This document shows positions 50,651 through 62,113 of a stretch of DNA of 64,000 bases, piece after piece. This stretch comes from a bacterium (lineage in GTDB: Bacteria > Patescibacteria > ABY1 > JACQRZ01). A model generated the notes under the pieces. It ran no database searches. It had not been told where the DNA came from and worked only from the letters and a program-made list of their open reading frames with translations. A program made the translations under genes and the position numbers. The stretch lies in assembly GCA_030688365.1 (NCBI GenBank), contig JAUYIE010000003.1, positions 1 to 64,000 of the forward strand, written 5' to 3'. Positions within the stretch are counted from its first letter, which is position 1. The number at the start of each line of letters is the position of its first letter.

Positions 50651-53600
50651 ATTGTACTATTTCACATGTCTCCACGTTTTTGGCTCCCCAGTTGTCAGCA
50701 ATCTCCACACAAATACGTTTGCCTTTGGCGCGATCGTTAAAATATGTATGGACAAACTGATGTTCACCGTGCGGAGCTAAGAAAGATGTATAGTTGTTTT
50801 GCGATAGCAATGCCGTCAGTGGACGATCATTATCACTATAATACACTGACTGTTTACCATGACCATCATCCCAATCAATGGATATCATACGCAAAGGTTT
50901 TTGTTGATCGTCTACTGAACTATTGAAATGAATCTCAACAGTTTTTCCGTTTGGCTTGGAAACAATACTAAAACCATCAACAACACTTGTCTTTGCACCA
51001 TTTGCGCGCAGTACACGGGGTTGCACAGCACATCTTCCGGCTTTTCTTTCGATAGTATCCGTAACTGTTTGTGTGCCGTTTAGATTTTTTGTAGCTGCAC
51101 AATATGCATTGGTAGGGGGCGTATAGAGAGGAGAATCTCCAATCTGGATATATTTTTTATATGTTGTATCCCAGTGCCACTCTGTATACCCTGTTGCAAA
51201 ATACTTTTTGAGAAGCGCTGTACCATTACCATTCCGCTCGCTCAATTCTGCTGCACGTGAACCAAAACACTTCCCCTCCGAACTGCAATCAGAAGTTGTC
51301 GTACATATTTGGCCATTGCGTGAACCCCCAAGACAGATAGAACTTGCTCTACGTATTGCTTCTACCGACAACGACTGCGCATGTGCGATAGACAAGTCAT
51401 CGTCGTTAATAATATCTATTGGTTGTGCCCATTGTTCCGGTTTACTTGTCGGTGGAATCAAAGACATATACTTTGAAATCTCACCAGAAGAAGACAGCAC
51501 ACCTGGAGGATCTTCATATTCAATAAAGGGCGCACCTGAACGATCTTTCGGTGTGGTTGGATCCGCAAGTTTTGACTGCCACGGTACTGCTTCACCGTCC
51601 TCTTTTACAACCTGCACAATATTCGTACAATAGTCCCTTACGTAAATAGTAATAGACACGAACATATCCATCATCTGTCTGTCGTCCCAATTCCATGTGG
51701 AATCATCACAATATCTCCATTGCCAATATTGGATAGTTCCGTCCGGTGCGGGTACCGGCTTTATGCCTATAAAATCACGTCCGATACCACCGCTCGTTTG
51801 TGCCTGACATCCGGCGCCAAAAACTGTATCAGGAGTTACATCTGTAGCTTGCGCGCTGGCGGCCACCATCGTAAATTCTGTTTTCGCGGTTGTAGAAATC
51901 ACCGGTGGTGGAGCCAACCTTCTCAACTCCCTGTACTGTGCATAATCGGGCTTCGGTAGTGCAGTTAATATTGGTCGCGCATCCTTACCGGTAAATGCCC
52001 ATCCATCCTCATTAATAGTTCCACTGCCCCCACCATATGTAACGGTAACAAAGTAAGGACCCTCACCTATACGAGGCATGTATGTTTTGGTCCAATCTTG
52101 TCCGGGAAGTGTGTTACGAGTACGATGTTCTATCGTATAATCTATTTGCGTGATTTGATCCATGTTTATACTTTTTTCAAAGGCATTGGCTGGTGTTAAT
52201 TTCATACCAGTATCTGCGTGTTCTTTTGCACCATCGCTAAGAATCAGCACTGAATCATCAGTTGATACGTTCAATCCGCTTCTTAATTGTGTGTTAGGCT
52301 CCACATCAGAATAAATGTTGGTGACCGACGCTATACTGACCAACGTTTGTGAAGATAATGCACCAGGTTGTCCAAGGTCAAGTATGACTTCTATTTCTTT
52401 TGCTGATTCACCCTCAACTGGTGTCGTTGCAAACAACTTTATCACCGCCTTGTATGTTCCCCCTGACGGAGTAAATTGTGTAACTTCAGGAACAATACTC
52501 AATCCCAAAGGTGTGCCTGACATACCTGCAGCAGGTGAAAATGATAGCCACTGGAGATCGCCCGTCCCACCTCGAGATATTGTTTGGATAGATTTTAATT
52601 CTGCACGCCAGTGGTAGACTGTCTCACGTGGAATCGATCCAATGATAATCTGCTTTCCATGGCGAATATCTCCTGATGTCATAGTGATACTGGAAGGTAT
52701 ATCCATTGCCGGCCGAACAACCAATGAAACAGGAATTATTGATTGCAAGGATGTTTCTACAGGTGGTGAATCAGAGGTTGGAAAACAACCGCTTGCTGTG
52801 TGAGTAGTTGTCGTAACTTGTTGTCCTTTGACCACAACAGAACCTTGATATGGTGCAAGTTTGAAAGAAGTATTTTTTGGATCCGAAATATCTGTAACGA
52901 GAAATTTATCCTTGATGTCTTGGGGGTGGATGAGCTCCGTCTGCACCGCTAATGGATCGTAAGAAGATATGCATGTAGATCCGCCATTAAAAATAGCTCC
53001 ATAACATTTATTAACTATATCACCACCATCACCGCTGACAATACGAGTCGGTGCTGCATCCTCGCTTGTTCCAACTCCGCTTTCTTTTTCTTTAAGCCAC
53101 GACATGTATGAAGATGTATCAGTTGTAGGACGTGGACAGTTAATACCTCCTCCACAATACGGAGCCGGACTATTGGAAGATGTCACTGAATCAATACCTA
53201 AAGATGTACCAGTGAAATCTCGCGTCGTAACCGTTGTGGTAGTCCGACAACATGGCGGGGTGTCATCCGAACCGGGTGAGCATGTTTCAAATGTTTTTAT
53301 CACCTTACCATATCCTAGTGGTACCTTATTTGATTTAGGATCATTCCCTTCCACTGTATTCATTAGAGAAAGTGAGAGTGTTTTTGAAAGATTCACTGAA
53401 TAATTTTTAGGAACATATTGCGTTTCCGGGATACCAACATCAGTACGGAGTTTTTGATGTGGTTGAACAAGATCGTTATTGCAAAGTGGCAATGTCGCAG
53501 TTACTTTCGTTTTGTCAGTCGTACAATTGGTCGCTACCGGTGTCTTAAAAAGATCAGGCACGTCAATGTAGAGCATCTCACTCTTACTAACTCTTTGTTC

Positions 53601-56600
53601 CGTAACATTTTTTACAACGATATAATACTGTATACCACTCACGGTGTTGGTGCCTGTCGCATTAGATGCTGAAGGAATCGTTATCTGAAAATTTTGATCA
53701 CAATTCATTTCTTCCTTAAACTTATAATCAAAACTTTCAAATTTTTGATTAAATTTCCCTTCCGGGATACCGTGCCAAATACCGTCACCCAGGTAATTAT
53801 ACACCACCCGTAAGGTATATTTACCTGCTTTATCAGCACATAATGAAGGAGAACTCTTCTGTCCATCAATAATGATACCAATCGGAGTATGGGCATCATA
53901 AATAGGTGACATACCATCTCTCAAATGGTTTTCCTCATCAACACGATCTTCATTGAGATTTTTACTTAAATTGGTATACCACACTTTTGCAAAGAAAGTA
54001 TCTTGCACTGGAGAGTCATCACGCGAAAATTCCGGCGCAATAGTTGGTGTAGCTGTTGGTGTTTCTGTTGGTGTCTCATCTTCAGCGGACAAATCAAGAG
54101 TAACTTTGACAGTCTTGTATGTTTCACCACCCCATACTCCTTCCAGAGGACCCACAGCATAGACATTGACATAGCCCACGACATCTCTATTAATAAATCC
54201 CAAAATATCCGATCGTATCCCTATCTTCAGAGAGTCACCATCTTTTCCACTATCTTGTGATAATACAATCCAATCACTCACAAAACCGGCCCCCACAGAT
54301 ATTTTACCCGTCCGCGCTGTATCAACGACCGCTCGCCATTGAAGTTGCTCCGGATGATTTTGTTGTGTTGGATGATCTGTTGTACTAGACACTTTCACAC
54401 TGCGTGTTTCATTGGCAAGTGCCTGATTATAATTAAATGTTACATTCTCCGTTGAAACAGAAAGCGCGGGTTTTATCACCTGGTACTCCTTACCTGATAC
54501 AGCCGCGATGCGATACGTAGGCAATCTCTCCGACAAATTTTGTGCAATATGTTCAAAGACGCGTGCGGTATTTGAAAATGCCAGCTTAAGTGAATTCATA
54601 ATGGAATCCACAAAGACAAATGTCTTATGTATACCGCTATCTGCTGTGTATCCCTCTACAAGTAATGTAAACGGCTTACTTATCGGCTTTGTCCCTCCTT
54701 CAAAAGTACAATATACATAAGGGTGCTGATATGCAGGTATCAGATGATCATTTACAGAGTTTGATTGTGTTCTTTCTTTCACTGCTTTTACCTTAAATTC
54801 AATATAGTTTTGAGAATTCGCCTTAGCGACATATGTCTTATCCGCCTCATACTGTGAATATGAGCGACTGGTATCCAAAACCCCAAAAGTATCTAAATGT
54901 TCATACTGCTTCACCAAATAGTCCTCATCAGGATTTGTTGTAGTATCATCCAAGCCACATGTCACACTCGTCCCCGAAGGTACATTGGTAACACGCACCA
55001 GCTGTGCAGCACCTTCTTTTGTAGCAACCAACGTATTATCGCCATTTTCAGTGAGTTGGCCGGTCCTCCCGCCAAATAAAATCTTTGCTTGTGAAGATAT
55101 CGTTTGACCCCCTGATGTATATGGTTCATCTACTAATTCAAACTCCGCATTTACTGCCGGCATAGCCACACCGTTAAGTTTACAAGTAATCACAGCTGAT
55201 CCTATACGTGCTTGCGCACCACTCTTTGCACTCGCATATAATGGCATACCGTTTTCTTTTATATCAGCACTAAAGGCAAGCTGACTCAATATAGTAGTAG
55301 GTACACCTCCCGTATCGCATCTAAGCTTATATGCTTCTAATTCAGTATTATTAAATAATACGTCATGTTCACCACCTTTATATACAAGTACTTGCCCCCA
55401 TGTACCGTAGGCGAGCGTCCCAGAAAGATATGTCGGTACATGTACGGGAGATGTCCTGGTGGTCGCATCAACAACTTTTATATGCGCACCCTGGGCAATC
55501 AAATCATCGGCATTGATTGCATTACTAATATCAAATGCAGTGTCGCGTAGTTGCATGGTTGGCCAGTTTATATCCTTGAAACGGAATATAGAGGTGTCTC
55601 GTGTTTTCACACCATACCCAGTGATGACGTCTGTTGAAGCGGGAACATACGGGGTCATACCTTGTGCACCACCCTTGCTTTGGACACAGTAATACAACGG
55701 TTTAGGACCTTGATATGCCGGTAATGCATTTTGTCCTTCCAGCACATTCACTTGACCTTGAATATACGAGACGGGATACCAGTTGAGGCAGTATCCTTGA
55801 TATCCGGCATCGTGCACATTATTTATTTTACTCTGGAACAGACTGTTATTCTTTGGATACGATTCTAAACAATACCCATACAATCCATTTTGACGATCAA
55901 GATTTTTATCTTGATAATAACATGCATCTACCGGAATGGCTTTGGATGACACTGCTTCTCCGGACGCATTATATCCCTGCAAAACATTCCATGACCGTTG
56001 TGTCGCATCTGGCGCGTCCTTTTGTGGATACAAACGACATGAATTTCTAATCCAATCATCATTGTTCCACCCAGTGATCAAGCTGTTCACTAGACGTCCT
56101 CCTTGATCTTTGGAAGCGTCTGCTTCAGATTTCTCATCCCATGCAAACGTACTATCATGTCCACCGGTTACAGTAAACGAGTCATTACCAGAAAGCGCGG
56201 GGAAAACAAAATTGGGTCGAGCAATACCCGAAAGAGTTCGTGCGACAGCCACACCTCCTCTAGAATACTCACCAAGTAAGGCCGAATCGCGAACATACGG
56301 CGGGTTATAAAATTCCGCACATGGTTCATCAGTGCTTCCCCATTCATCACAAGGACGACGTTCAAGACATATTTCTTGTGATTTAGTGGAATCTTTCAGA
56401 TCAGGAACAACAATAGACGAAGTACATGCAAGCCACACCTTACACTGACGATTCAAACCTACCTGATACAACGCGTTCGCGTCCTGTGCTGATCCTCCTG
56501 CGAGGAGGTTGATACCACCTTCTGGATCTTTGGTTGGATCGTTGTAAATATCATGGGATGTATACACATCTTTCCCTTTTTCTGCCAAAGGATCATGAAA

Positions 56601-59600
56601 GAGTAAACATCCCACCGCAGGGTTCACTTTAGAGCAGGTGTCACCTCCGATTTTGTTTGGCGCTGTTTTTATATAATATGCAGATTGACATGCGCTTTTT
56701 CCTCCACCTCCTTGACCGTAGTTATCACGCAATGATCCATCGTTCTGACATTCAGGATCAATAATGGCGCGACAATTATTTTCTGATTGCGGACAAAGCG
56801 CGGTCATGCCACTTTGGACAACAGGGATATCTCTAGCTGGCGTTTGATTACAATCAACGATACCCTCACTCTCGTCTTCAAGGATCCAACCCGGATTACG
56901 CCCACTGTCACCTTTGGACCATTTGCACAATTTAGTGCCTGGATCTTTAAAGTAATATAATGATTTAGTAGCAGGATCTTGATATTCACTACATCCTACT
57001 TCTGTTGATTGACACTGTGCTGCCTTTGTATCCTCATGACTTGGATCAAACTTATAATATACTGTTTTCCACTTCTCCTTAGCTTCGCCGATTTCAACAC
57101 CTGTCTCTTGTACCTTTCCATTAGAATCTAAAGATGGAATACCAAATGCAGTACACGATTGCGCATTTTTACTACACCGCTTGTCGAGATCAGGTACAAA
57201 ATATTGCGTATATGCCGTTCCATTAGCGGGATGTACGGTAAACTTGTCACATCCGACGAATTCCATTTTGCAAGATTCATCCAATGTCGTGAACGCCACC
57301 GGCTTTCCTTTTGTATCGCTATACAACCTACATCCAAGCTGTGCTCCCAGCCGTGTTTTATCAATCGCGGCAGTACACGATGATGGCACGTTGAGTTTTG
57401 TGTCAATAGCATATACAACATCTTGCACTTCACTCACAATCACATCATCAATGAAAAACTCGCCACTATCATGCGTGATATGCAAAACAGCCACAAAAGA
57501 ATCAGCAGTCGTGTGTATGTTTGGCAATGCAAATCTTACCCGCTCCCAATCATCGTCTTGGGTATTCAAGAGAAACTCGCCTAACCCATATGAGCCAGAG
57601 AGCTCTGGCGAGGATAGTGATGCGGATACTGTCGCATTGGACGCGCCTTTTACATAAAAAGTTACGATATAACCATACCCGTTATGCAACATTACATTAC
57701 CATGAGATATTTCAATGTCGTCACTTGTTTTCTTCTCAACACGCAGACTGTCACTGTCAGCGACCAGACCACTACTTGATGGCGAAAGTTTACCTGTACT
57801 ACTCTGCCAACCACCTATCGTACCGTCTTCAAAGGTAGATATCAGTCCGGTCGCGATATTACCTGAACGCGTCCCCTCAAAACGACGACATCCTATTGCA
57901 CTCGGAGAACACGAAATGCTGTGCGATGGAGATATCACATATTCCGCGCCTCCCGTTGTACGTCTCATTTCACTACAATCATCTGTCTGATATACGATTA
58001 ACGCGGGATCTCTATAAAACGCGTATCCATCACGATTGATATATTCACGGCAAGAAAAAGTATTGGTAAGCGGATTGTCCCGCTGCTCGGAAAATGTTGA
58101 TTGATCACACTCGCAGTCAGACGCCCTGTCCGGATCCTTTGGATCTGGCGCACACACAGGCGCATCATTTGCATCTGTCTTTAGATTGACGACAGACAAC
58201 TTAAATCCACTCGTATCTGATCCATACCATGAATAGAATGGCGTTGGCTCTGCCGGAGTTTTTTCACATGCTTGGACGGTGCTGAAATACTGTTTCGTTT
58301 CATTGGACAGGTTGGTAAACTCTGCGCATCCATCCGCTTGTGCAGAACATTGTCGTGCTTTTTCAGGAATAAAAGCCACTGAATGCTCGCTACTATCAAA
58401 TTGATTGGCGATTTTTGTATATACTTGAAGACCCGCACATGATGATTCACACTCTTGCGGATTTTTACCGGCTCGGTCTTCTCCCCCATCGTCAGAACTA
58501 TAATATTCGCATCCTTGATAGTCTTCTGTACATTGTGTGACAAATTGTTTACATGCTGTTGAGTCAAATCCGTCTTGTTCAAAACCGCATTGGAGGGTGA
58601 CTGGCGCAATTTTGTAATAATCATCTTTATTGCTCCTATCATTGGTAACCAATTGACATCCTTCATCTGACTGATCACACTCTAACGCACCGACTTTTGA
58701 ATTGAAATATTCTTTCTCGTCAGTATCAGGAAGATTTGGTTTATATACCCACGGATGGACAGAATCTGTGCTGCGTGTATTGCTATATACCTGACATCCC
58801 TTATTTTCATTGGTACAGATGGATCCCCCCGAATTACTAAACGCAGGAATAGTAGAAGTAAGCGCGGTTAGTGTAGTACCTTTGTTTGTATTAACAAATG
58901 ATCTACACGAATCAAATTGTTTGTCACAGTTTTCTGCATCAAACTGCCAACTTGGTTGCTCTTGGATACAATATCCATATCGGCCTTGCACACAATTTCC
59001 ATTCCCATCACTTTGTAGACATGTTTGTTCATCAACACATGTGTCTTGACGACTCATTTGCGGAACTCTGACATCATATTGGTTATTATTGCCACTCTGA
59101 AAATCACTACCACAATCAATAACACCGTCTCCATTTGTATCAAATATACACTCAACATCGTTGTCAGTTAAAGCGTTTTCCGGACCATATCCCTCTAACG
59201 CGCATCGTGTTGGAGGCAACTGTAAAATCCATGTATCATCCACTAACCCAAAAAAAGGAGAATCTTCGTCATTAAATCCATCAATCATATCACCCAGCGT
59301 ACAGCTTTTTGCCTTGGTTCCATTATCACAAACCGTCGGATATTTTTTGATATACAACGCTGCGTATTCCCACGTAACAGGAATGATACGGTATTTTCGC
59401 AGGACTACGAGAGAATCATACGGAAGATTCTCCTTTGGGCTGGGTTGAGCTGAGTTACTTTGAAAACCAAACAAATCTGACGTATGCAAGTATCCTTTGC
59501 GTATAGCACTTCGGACAGTCATACCGGTCTGTAATGCCGTTGCCATACCATCACTCATGACGCGCGCGTCCGGATTACCTATTGTCGGTTCTGCCGACAG

Positions 59601-61037
59601 ACGACTCATCAAGTCAATGTTGTCACGTTGGCGAGACCGTACTGTTGGAACAAATTTTACTTTCTTGTTTCGCGCCGCGGTAACACCAACATATTGAAAA
59701 GTATCAACGCTATAGATACCACTTGCCTGCGTCTCCACCAAACCACTCTTAAACCAATCAGTTGCTTTAGAAAGTAATGATTTTTTAAACGAGTCCATGA
59801 CCACTGATCCCAAGTCTACCATTAAATTACCTGTCAACTGCGATGGCTTTGCTGATTCATCAATGGCTTTTGCTGCCAAATATCCTGCGATACTACCGGG
59901 AGTTTTGATACTTCCACTTACCGTCTCAACCACATTTTTAAACGGAGTTTCTTCTTGTCGTTTTTTCCACGCAACATCCTCTCCTGTATTAATCGCATCT
60001 AGGTATGCCAACTGTGCATTGAACATAATCCCCAACTGGGTAGAATTTGGATCAAATAAATCACCTAAAGCCCGCCAACCCTTTCCACCAAAATCGGATG
60101 CGCTTGTACCTGTCTTTTGTATAAGATCTCCCCAGTTTGTCACTGCCTCTGTTAAGGAACATACGGGTTTGCGGACCGCAGAAGAAGAAACATCAGGAAA
60201 TAATGTCAAACCTATTTTAAGTGTCAATTCAGGGGATGGTGAACAAATCACCTTATCCAAAAATTGTTTTGCTTCACTACTAATAGCACCATTTCCACCT
60301 GGTCCAAGTTCTTTCTGGTGTGTTTGAAGTGCATCTAAATATGATTGAGCGTCCTTGGCAACCTTGTCATGCTTTTCGTCAATCGCCGCGCATTTGTTGA
60401 GTGACGCTTTATATCTGGTATCACACTGGTCATCCGGAATTGTCCCATAACATTCATACTGTTCATTGTCTGCGTCTTTGCGACATTGATCTGCTTGATA
60501 TACAAGCTCTTTTAGATCTTCCTTCATGCGGTCGGCAGTAGAATCATGTTCATATTGTGTAATAAATCCATCCACGATCCCTTCCACCAATATTCCCCCC
60601 GCGCCACTTGCCGCGTCAATAAGTGATTGACCCAGTTCCTGAATATTAAAAAGAGGTTGCTGACCTTTGAGCCCTTGTCCGATCCAGTCAAATGTTTGAT
60701 CAAAAAGCTGGGAGGTAAATGATCGTGCAAAATAAATCACCGATTGGTAGGTAGCGGCCTCTAACGCTTTTTTAAGCGTATCCCATACCCACTGTAAATC
60801 GTCAGGTGTACTTGAAGTCACATTCACAGGAGCTGACGTACTCTTGCCAACAAGACTTATAGTTTTGTTCACCCCAGTCTTTATTAACTCAAATGACTCT
60901 CCAGACGGTATAAAATCCAAACCCGAAGCCTCCGCACGTGGAACATCAGTTCTCATTGAAATAAATAAAACTCCCACAATCACGATGCCCGTAATCATTC
61001 CCCTCAATAGTCGCTTCATGGAAGTAAAATCTTTCAT
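50649..61037 (-). CDS. Giant (3462-residue) cysteine-rich secreted protein
   Basis: A single uninterrupted frame of 10.4 kb. An N-terminal membrane or signal segment (about 8-36) leads into a helical region (to about 450). A calcium-loop-like DTNGDGVIDCGSD is near 640. From about 740 to 1570 at least ten modules share Cys-x5-[Gly/Ser/Asn]-Cys followed by an aromatic (CDQSDEGC, CTEDYQGC, CSAQADGC, CSPSAIGC, CKMEFVGC, CQSTEVGC). A carbohydrate-binding-like jelly roll (FEDGTIGGWQ...) sits at about 1065-1210. Beta-rich repeats follow, with a TPTETPTATPT linker near 2320. A Cys motif C.GGSRNGQIC..TSDC is near 3240, and a PKD-like domain closes the protein. It is probably a disulfide-rich surface fibre or adhesin. 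Confidence 0.85.
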   Translation of the reverse strand: MKDFTSMKRLLRGMITGIVIVGVLFISMRTDVPRAEASGLDFIPSGESFELIKTGVNKTISLVGKSTSAPVNVTSSTPDDLQWVWDTLKKALEAATYQSVIYFARSFTSQLFDQTFDWIGQGLKGQQPLFNIQELGQSLIDAASGAGGILVEGIVDGFITQYEHDSTADRMKEDLKELVYQADQCRKDADNEQYECYGTIPDDQCDTRYKASLNKCAAIDEKHDKVAKDAQSYLDALQTHQKELGPGGNGAISSEAKQFLDKVICSPSPELTLKIGLTLFPDVSSSAVRKPVCSLTEAVTNWGDLIQKTGTSASDFGGKGWRALGDLFDPNSTQLGIMFNAQLAYLDAINTGEDVAWKKRQEETPFKNVVETVSGSIKTPGSIAGYLAAKAIDESAKPSQLTGNLMVDLGSVVMDSFKKSLLSKATDWFKSGLVETQASGIYSVDTFQYVGVTAARNKKVKFVPTVRSRQRDNIDLMSRLSAEPTIGNPDARVMSDGMATALQTGMTVRSAIRKGYLHTSDLFGFQSNSAQPSPKENLPYDSLVVLRKYRIIPVTWEYAALYIKKYPTVCDNGTKAKSCTLGDMIDGFNDEDSPFFGLVDDTWILQLPPTRCALEGYGPENALTDNDVECIFDTNGDGVIDCGSDFQSGNNNQYDVRVPQMSRQDTCVDEQTCLQSDGNGNCVQGRYGYCIQEQPSWQFDAENCDKQFDSCRSFVNTNKGTTLTALTSTIPAFSNSGGSICTNENKGCQVYSNTRSTDSVHPWVYKPNLPDTDEKEYFNSKVGALECDQSDEGCQLVTNDRSNKDDYYKIAPVTLQCGFEQDGFDSTACKQFVTQCTEDYQGCEYYSSDDGGEDRAGKNPQECESSCAGLQVYTKIANQFDSSEHSVAFIPEKARQCSAQADGCAEFTNLSNETKQYFSTVQACEKTPAEPTPFYSWYGSDTSGFKLSVVNLKTDANDAPVCAPDPKDPDRASDCECDQSTFSEQRDNPLTNTFSCREYINRDGYAFYRDPALIVYQTDDCSEMRRTTGGAEYVISPSHSISCSPSAIGCRRFEGTRSGNIATGLISTFEDGTIGGWQSSTGKLSPSSSGLVADSDSLRVEKKTSDDIEISHGNVMLHNGYGYIVTFYVKGASNATVSASLSSPELSGSYGLGEFLLNTQDDDWERVRFALPNIHTTADSFVAVLHITHDSGEFFIDDVIVSEVQDVVYAIDTKLNVPSSCTAAIDKTRLGAQLGCRLYSDTKGKPVAFTTLDESCKMEFVGCDKFTVHPANGTAYTQYFVPDLDKRCSKNAQSCTAFGIPSLDSNGKVQETGVEIGEAKEKWKTVYYKFDPSHEDTKAAQCQSTEVGCSEYQDPATKSLYYFKDPGTKLCKWSKGDSGRNPGWILEDESEGIVDCNQTPARDIPVVQSGMTALCPQSENNCRAIIDPECQNDGSLRDNYGQGGGGKSACQSAYYIKTAPNKIGGDTCSKVNPAVGCLLFHDPLAEKGKDVYTSHDIYNDPTKDPEGGINLLAGGSAQDANALYQVGLNRQCKVWLACTSSIVVPDLKDSTKSQEICLERRPCDEWGSTDEPCAEFYNPPYVRDSALLGEYSRGGVAVARTLSGIARPNFVFPALSGNDSFTVTGGHDSTFAWDEKSEADASKDQGGRLVNSLITGWNNDDWIRNSCRLYPQKDAPDATQRSWNVLQGYNASGEAVSSKAIPVDACYYQDKNLDRQNGLYGYCLESYPKNNSLFQSKINNVHDAGYQGYCLNWYPVSYIQGQVNVLEGQNALPAYQGPKPLYYCVQSKGGAQGMTPYVPASTDVITGYGVKTRDTSIFRFKDINWPTMQLRDTAFDISNAINADDLIAQGAHIKVVDATTRTSPVHVPTYLSGTLAYGTWGQVLVYKGGEHDVLFNNTELEAYKLRCDTGGVPTTILSQLAFSADIKENGMPLYASAKSGAQARIGSAVITCKLNGVAMPAVNAEFELVDEPYTSGGQTISSQAKILFGGRTGQLTENGDNTLVATKEGAAQLVRVTNVPSGTSVTCGLDDTTTNPDEDYLVKQYEHLDTFGVLDTSRSYSQYEADKTYVAKANSQNYIEFKVKAVKERTQSNSVNDHLIPAYQHPYVYCTFEGGTKPISKPFTLLVEGYTADSGIHKTFVFVDSIMNSLKLAFSNTARVFEHIAQNLSERLPTYRIAAVSGKEYQVIKPALSVSTENVTFNYNQALANETRSVKVSSTTDHPTQQNHPEQLQWRAVVDTARTGKISVGAGFVSDWIVLSQDSGKDGDSLKIGIRSDILGFINRDVVGYVNVYAVGPLEGVWGGETYKTVKVTLDLSAEDETPTETPTATPTIAPEFSRDDSPVQDTFFAKVWYTNLSKNLNEDRVDEENHLRDGMSPIYDAHTPIGIIIDGQKSSPSLCADKAGKYTLRVVYNYLGDGIWHGIPEGKFNQKFESFDYKFKEEMNCDQNFQITIPSASNATGTNTVSGIQYYIVVKNVTEQRVSKSEMLYIDVPDLFKTPVATNCTTDKTKVTATLPLCNNDLVQPHQKLRTDVGIPETQYVPKNYSVNLSKTLSLSLMNTVEGNDPKSNKVPLGYGKVIKTFETCSPGSDDTPPCCRTTTTVTTRDFTGTSLGIDSVTSSNSPAPYCGGGINCPRPTTDTSSYMSWLKEKESGVGTSEDAAPTRIVSGDGGDIVNKCYGAIFNGGSTCISSYDPLAVQTELIHPQDIKDKFLVTDISDPKNTSFKLAPYQGSVVVKGQQVTTTTHTASGCFPTSDSPPVETSLQSIIPVSLVVRPAMDIPSSITMTSGDIRHGKQIIIGSIPRETVYHWRAELKSIQTISRGGTGDLQWLSFSPAAGMSGTPLGLSIVPEVTQFTPSGGTYKAVIKLFATTPVEGESAKEIEVILDLGQPGALSSQTLVSIASVTNIYSDVEPNTQLRSGLNVSTDDSVLILSDGAKEHADTGMKLTPANAFEKSINMDQITQIDYTIEHRTRNTLPGQDWTKTYMPRIGEGPYFVTVTYGGGSGTINEDGWAFTGKDARPILTALPKPDYAQYRELRRLAPPPVISTTAKTEFTMVAASAQATDVTPDTVFGAGCQAQTSGGIGRDFIGIKPVPAPDGTIQYWQWRYCDDSTWNWDDRQMMDMFVSITIYVRDYCTNIVQVVKEDGEAVPWQSKLADPTTPKDRSGAPFIEYEDPPGVLSSSGEISKYMSLIPPTSKPEQWAQPIDIINDDDLSIAHAQSLSVEAIRRASSICLGGSRNGQICTTTSDCSSEGKCFGSRAAELSERNGNGTALLKKYFATGYTEWHWDTTYKKYIQIGDSPLYTPPTNAYCAATKNLNGTQTVTDTIERKAGRCAVQPRVLRANGAKTSVVDGFSIVSKPNGKTVEIHFNSSVDDQQKPLRMISIDWDDGHGKQSVYYSDNDRPLTALLSQNNYTSFLAPHGEHQFVHTYFNDRAKGKRICVEIADNWGAKNVETCEIVQ

Positions 61038-61039
61038 AT

Positions 61040-61915
61040 CTATTGATTACTACTATTGGCCACCGCCTTTAAAAATAAATCCTTAAGTGTCGCGTCATCA
61101 ATCAATGAAAGTTGTGCTTCCGGAATCAATCCTGAAGCACGCACGAGATCACGAATCTGTGCCGGTGTATATTGCGAGTAGTCTGTATTGATAGTTGACG
61201 ATGCTTTTGTATCAGTTCCAGATATCTCACTCATCCCGACCGCACCATTCCCAGAGGATGGTATGTTGGCAAGAGGTGCAGGAGACACTGGTGACGATTT
61301 TGTATTCGCAATAGTTTCTTTGTATGTCTGTAACAAAGTAGCATCATCAAATTGTGCAATCTCCTGATCTGTCATACCTTGTTCTCGAAGCATAGATCGC
61401 AGTTCATTAGGAGTTGGATCAACGCTGGCCGATAACAATGCCTGGTCAGTAGCCGTAACCCCCACATTGCTGACAACACCAGGTAGCTCTCCCGCCAATC
61501 CCCCTTCAGTTTTTGTTGTAAGATCTTGTCTGAAACAATTTTGTCCGTCGGGACAATTTGGATCGTGATTGGTAGCGATCTCTGTTTTGTCATCAAACCC
61601 ATCACTGTCCGTATCTTTCAAATATGGACTTGTTTGATAGACATACAATTCGTCAAAATCACTAATAGTATCTTCATCAGAATCTTGAGATTTCAGACTC
61701 TCCATCCGCATCGCTGTTTGCATCTGTTCAGTCATATCAACCTGCGCCACTGCAGACACAGTCTGATCAGGAGCAAATGGACTGTGAACACTTCGTACAA
61801 GACTCAACGATCCAACTGCAACACCTATAACCGACAAAAAAATAATAATCCCCATGACCACATTTTTTGGTGGAGTTGGTGTTTGTGTTTGTGTGTTTAT
61901 TTCATCTTCATTCAT
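61040..61915 (-). CDS. Membrane-anchored protein with calcium-binding repeats, partner of the giant protein
   Basis: A 291-residue protein with one membrane helix (about 19-41), then thrombospondin-type-3/EF-hand-like calcium loops (DSDEDTISDFDE and DTDSDGFDDKTE, about 78-115). Two helical repeats follow: NELRSMLREQGMTDQEI..FDDATLL and AQIRDLVRASGLIPEAQ..IDDATLK. It ends 2 bases before the giant gene starts, so the two are one transcript. It may anchor or fold the giant protein; that is inference. Confidence 0.7.
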   Translation of the reverse strand: MNEDEINTQTQTPTPPKNVVMGIIIFLSVIGVAVGSLSLVRSVHSPFAPDQTVSAVAQVDMTEQMQTAMRMESLKSQDSDEDTISDFDELYVYQTSPYLKDTDSDGFDDKTEIATNHDPNCPDGQNCFRQDLTTKTEGGLAGELPGVVSNVGVTATDQALLSASVDPTPNELRSMLREQGMTDQEIAQFDDATLLQTYKETIANTKSSPVSPAPLANIPSSGNGAVGMSEISGTDTKASSTINTDYSQYTPAQIRDLVRASGLIPEAQLSLIDDATLKDLFLKAVANSSNQ

Positions 61916-62113
61916 ATACCTTACTGTACCCAGTAATTATACCGTCTTTGAGGTTAATTTTATAGTCCTATGGCAAACAAAATCTGCACCAATGATTATC
62001 AAGCACGTATCCAATCACAATTCTTATAACCAAAAGAAAAAAAATAATTATATGTGAATTTTTTCTTAAATAAAAAAATAAGCTAATTTTGCTCATCCAC
62101 AGTTATCCAGTGT
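61916..62113. other. AT-rich gap between rsmA and the giant-protein operon
   Basis: About 200 bases, very AT-rich, with A and T runs. It must hold the promoter of the two-gene operon and possibly the end of the rsmA transcript. No clear hairpin terminator was identified. Confidence 0.3.

Noticed and set aside
50744..60327. Many plus-strand ORFs of 60-176 residues opposite the giant gene
   Set aside because: They are shadows of a long, compositionally regular coding frame; none shows a recognisable domain or ribosome binding site.
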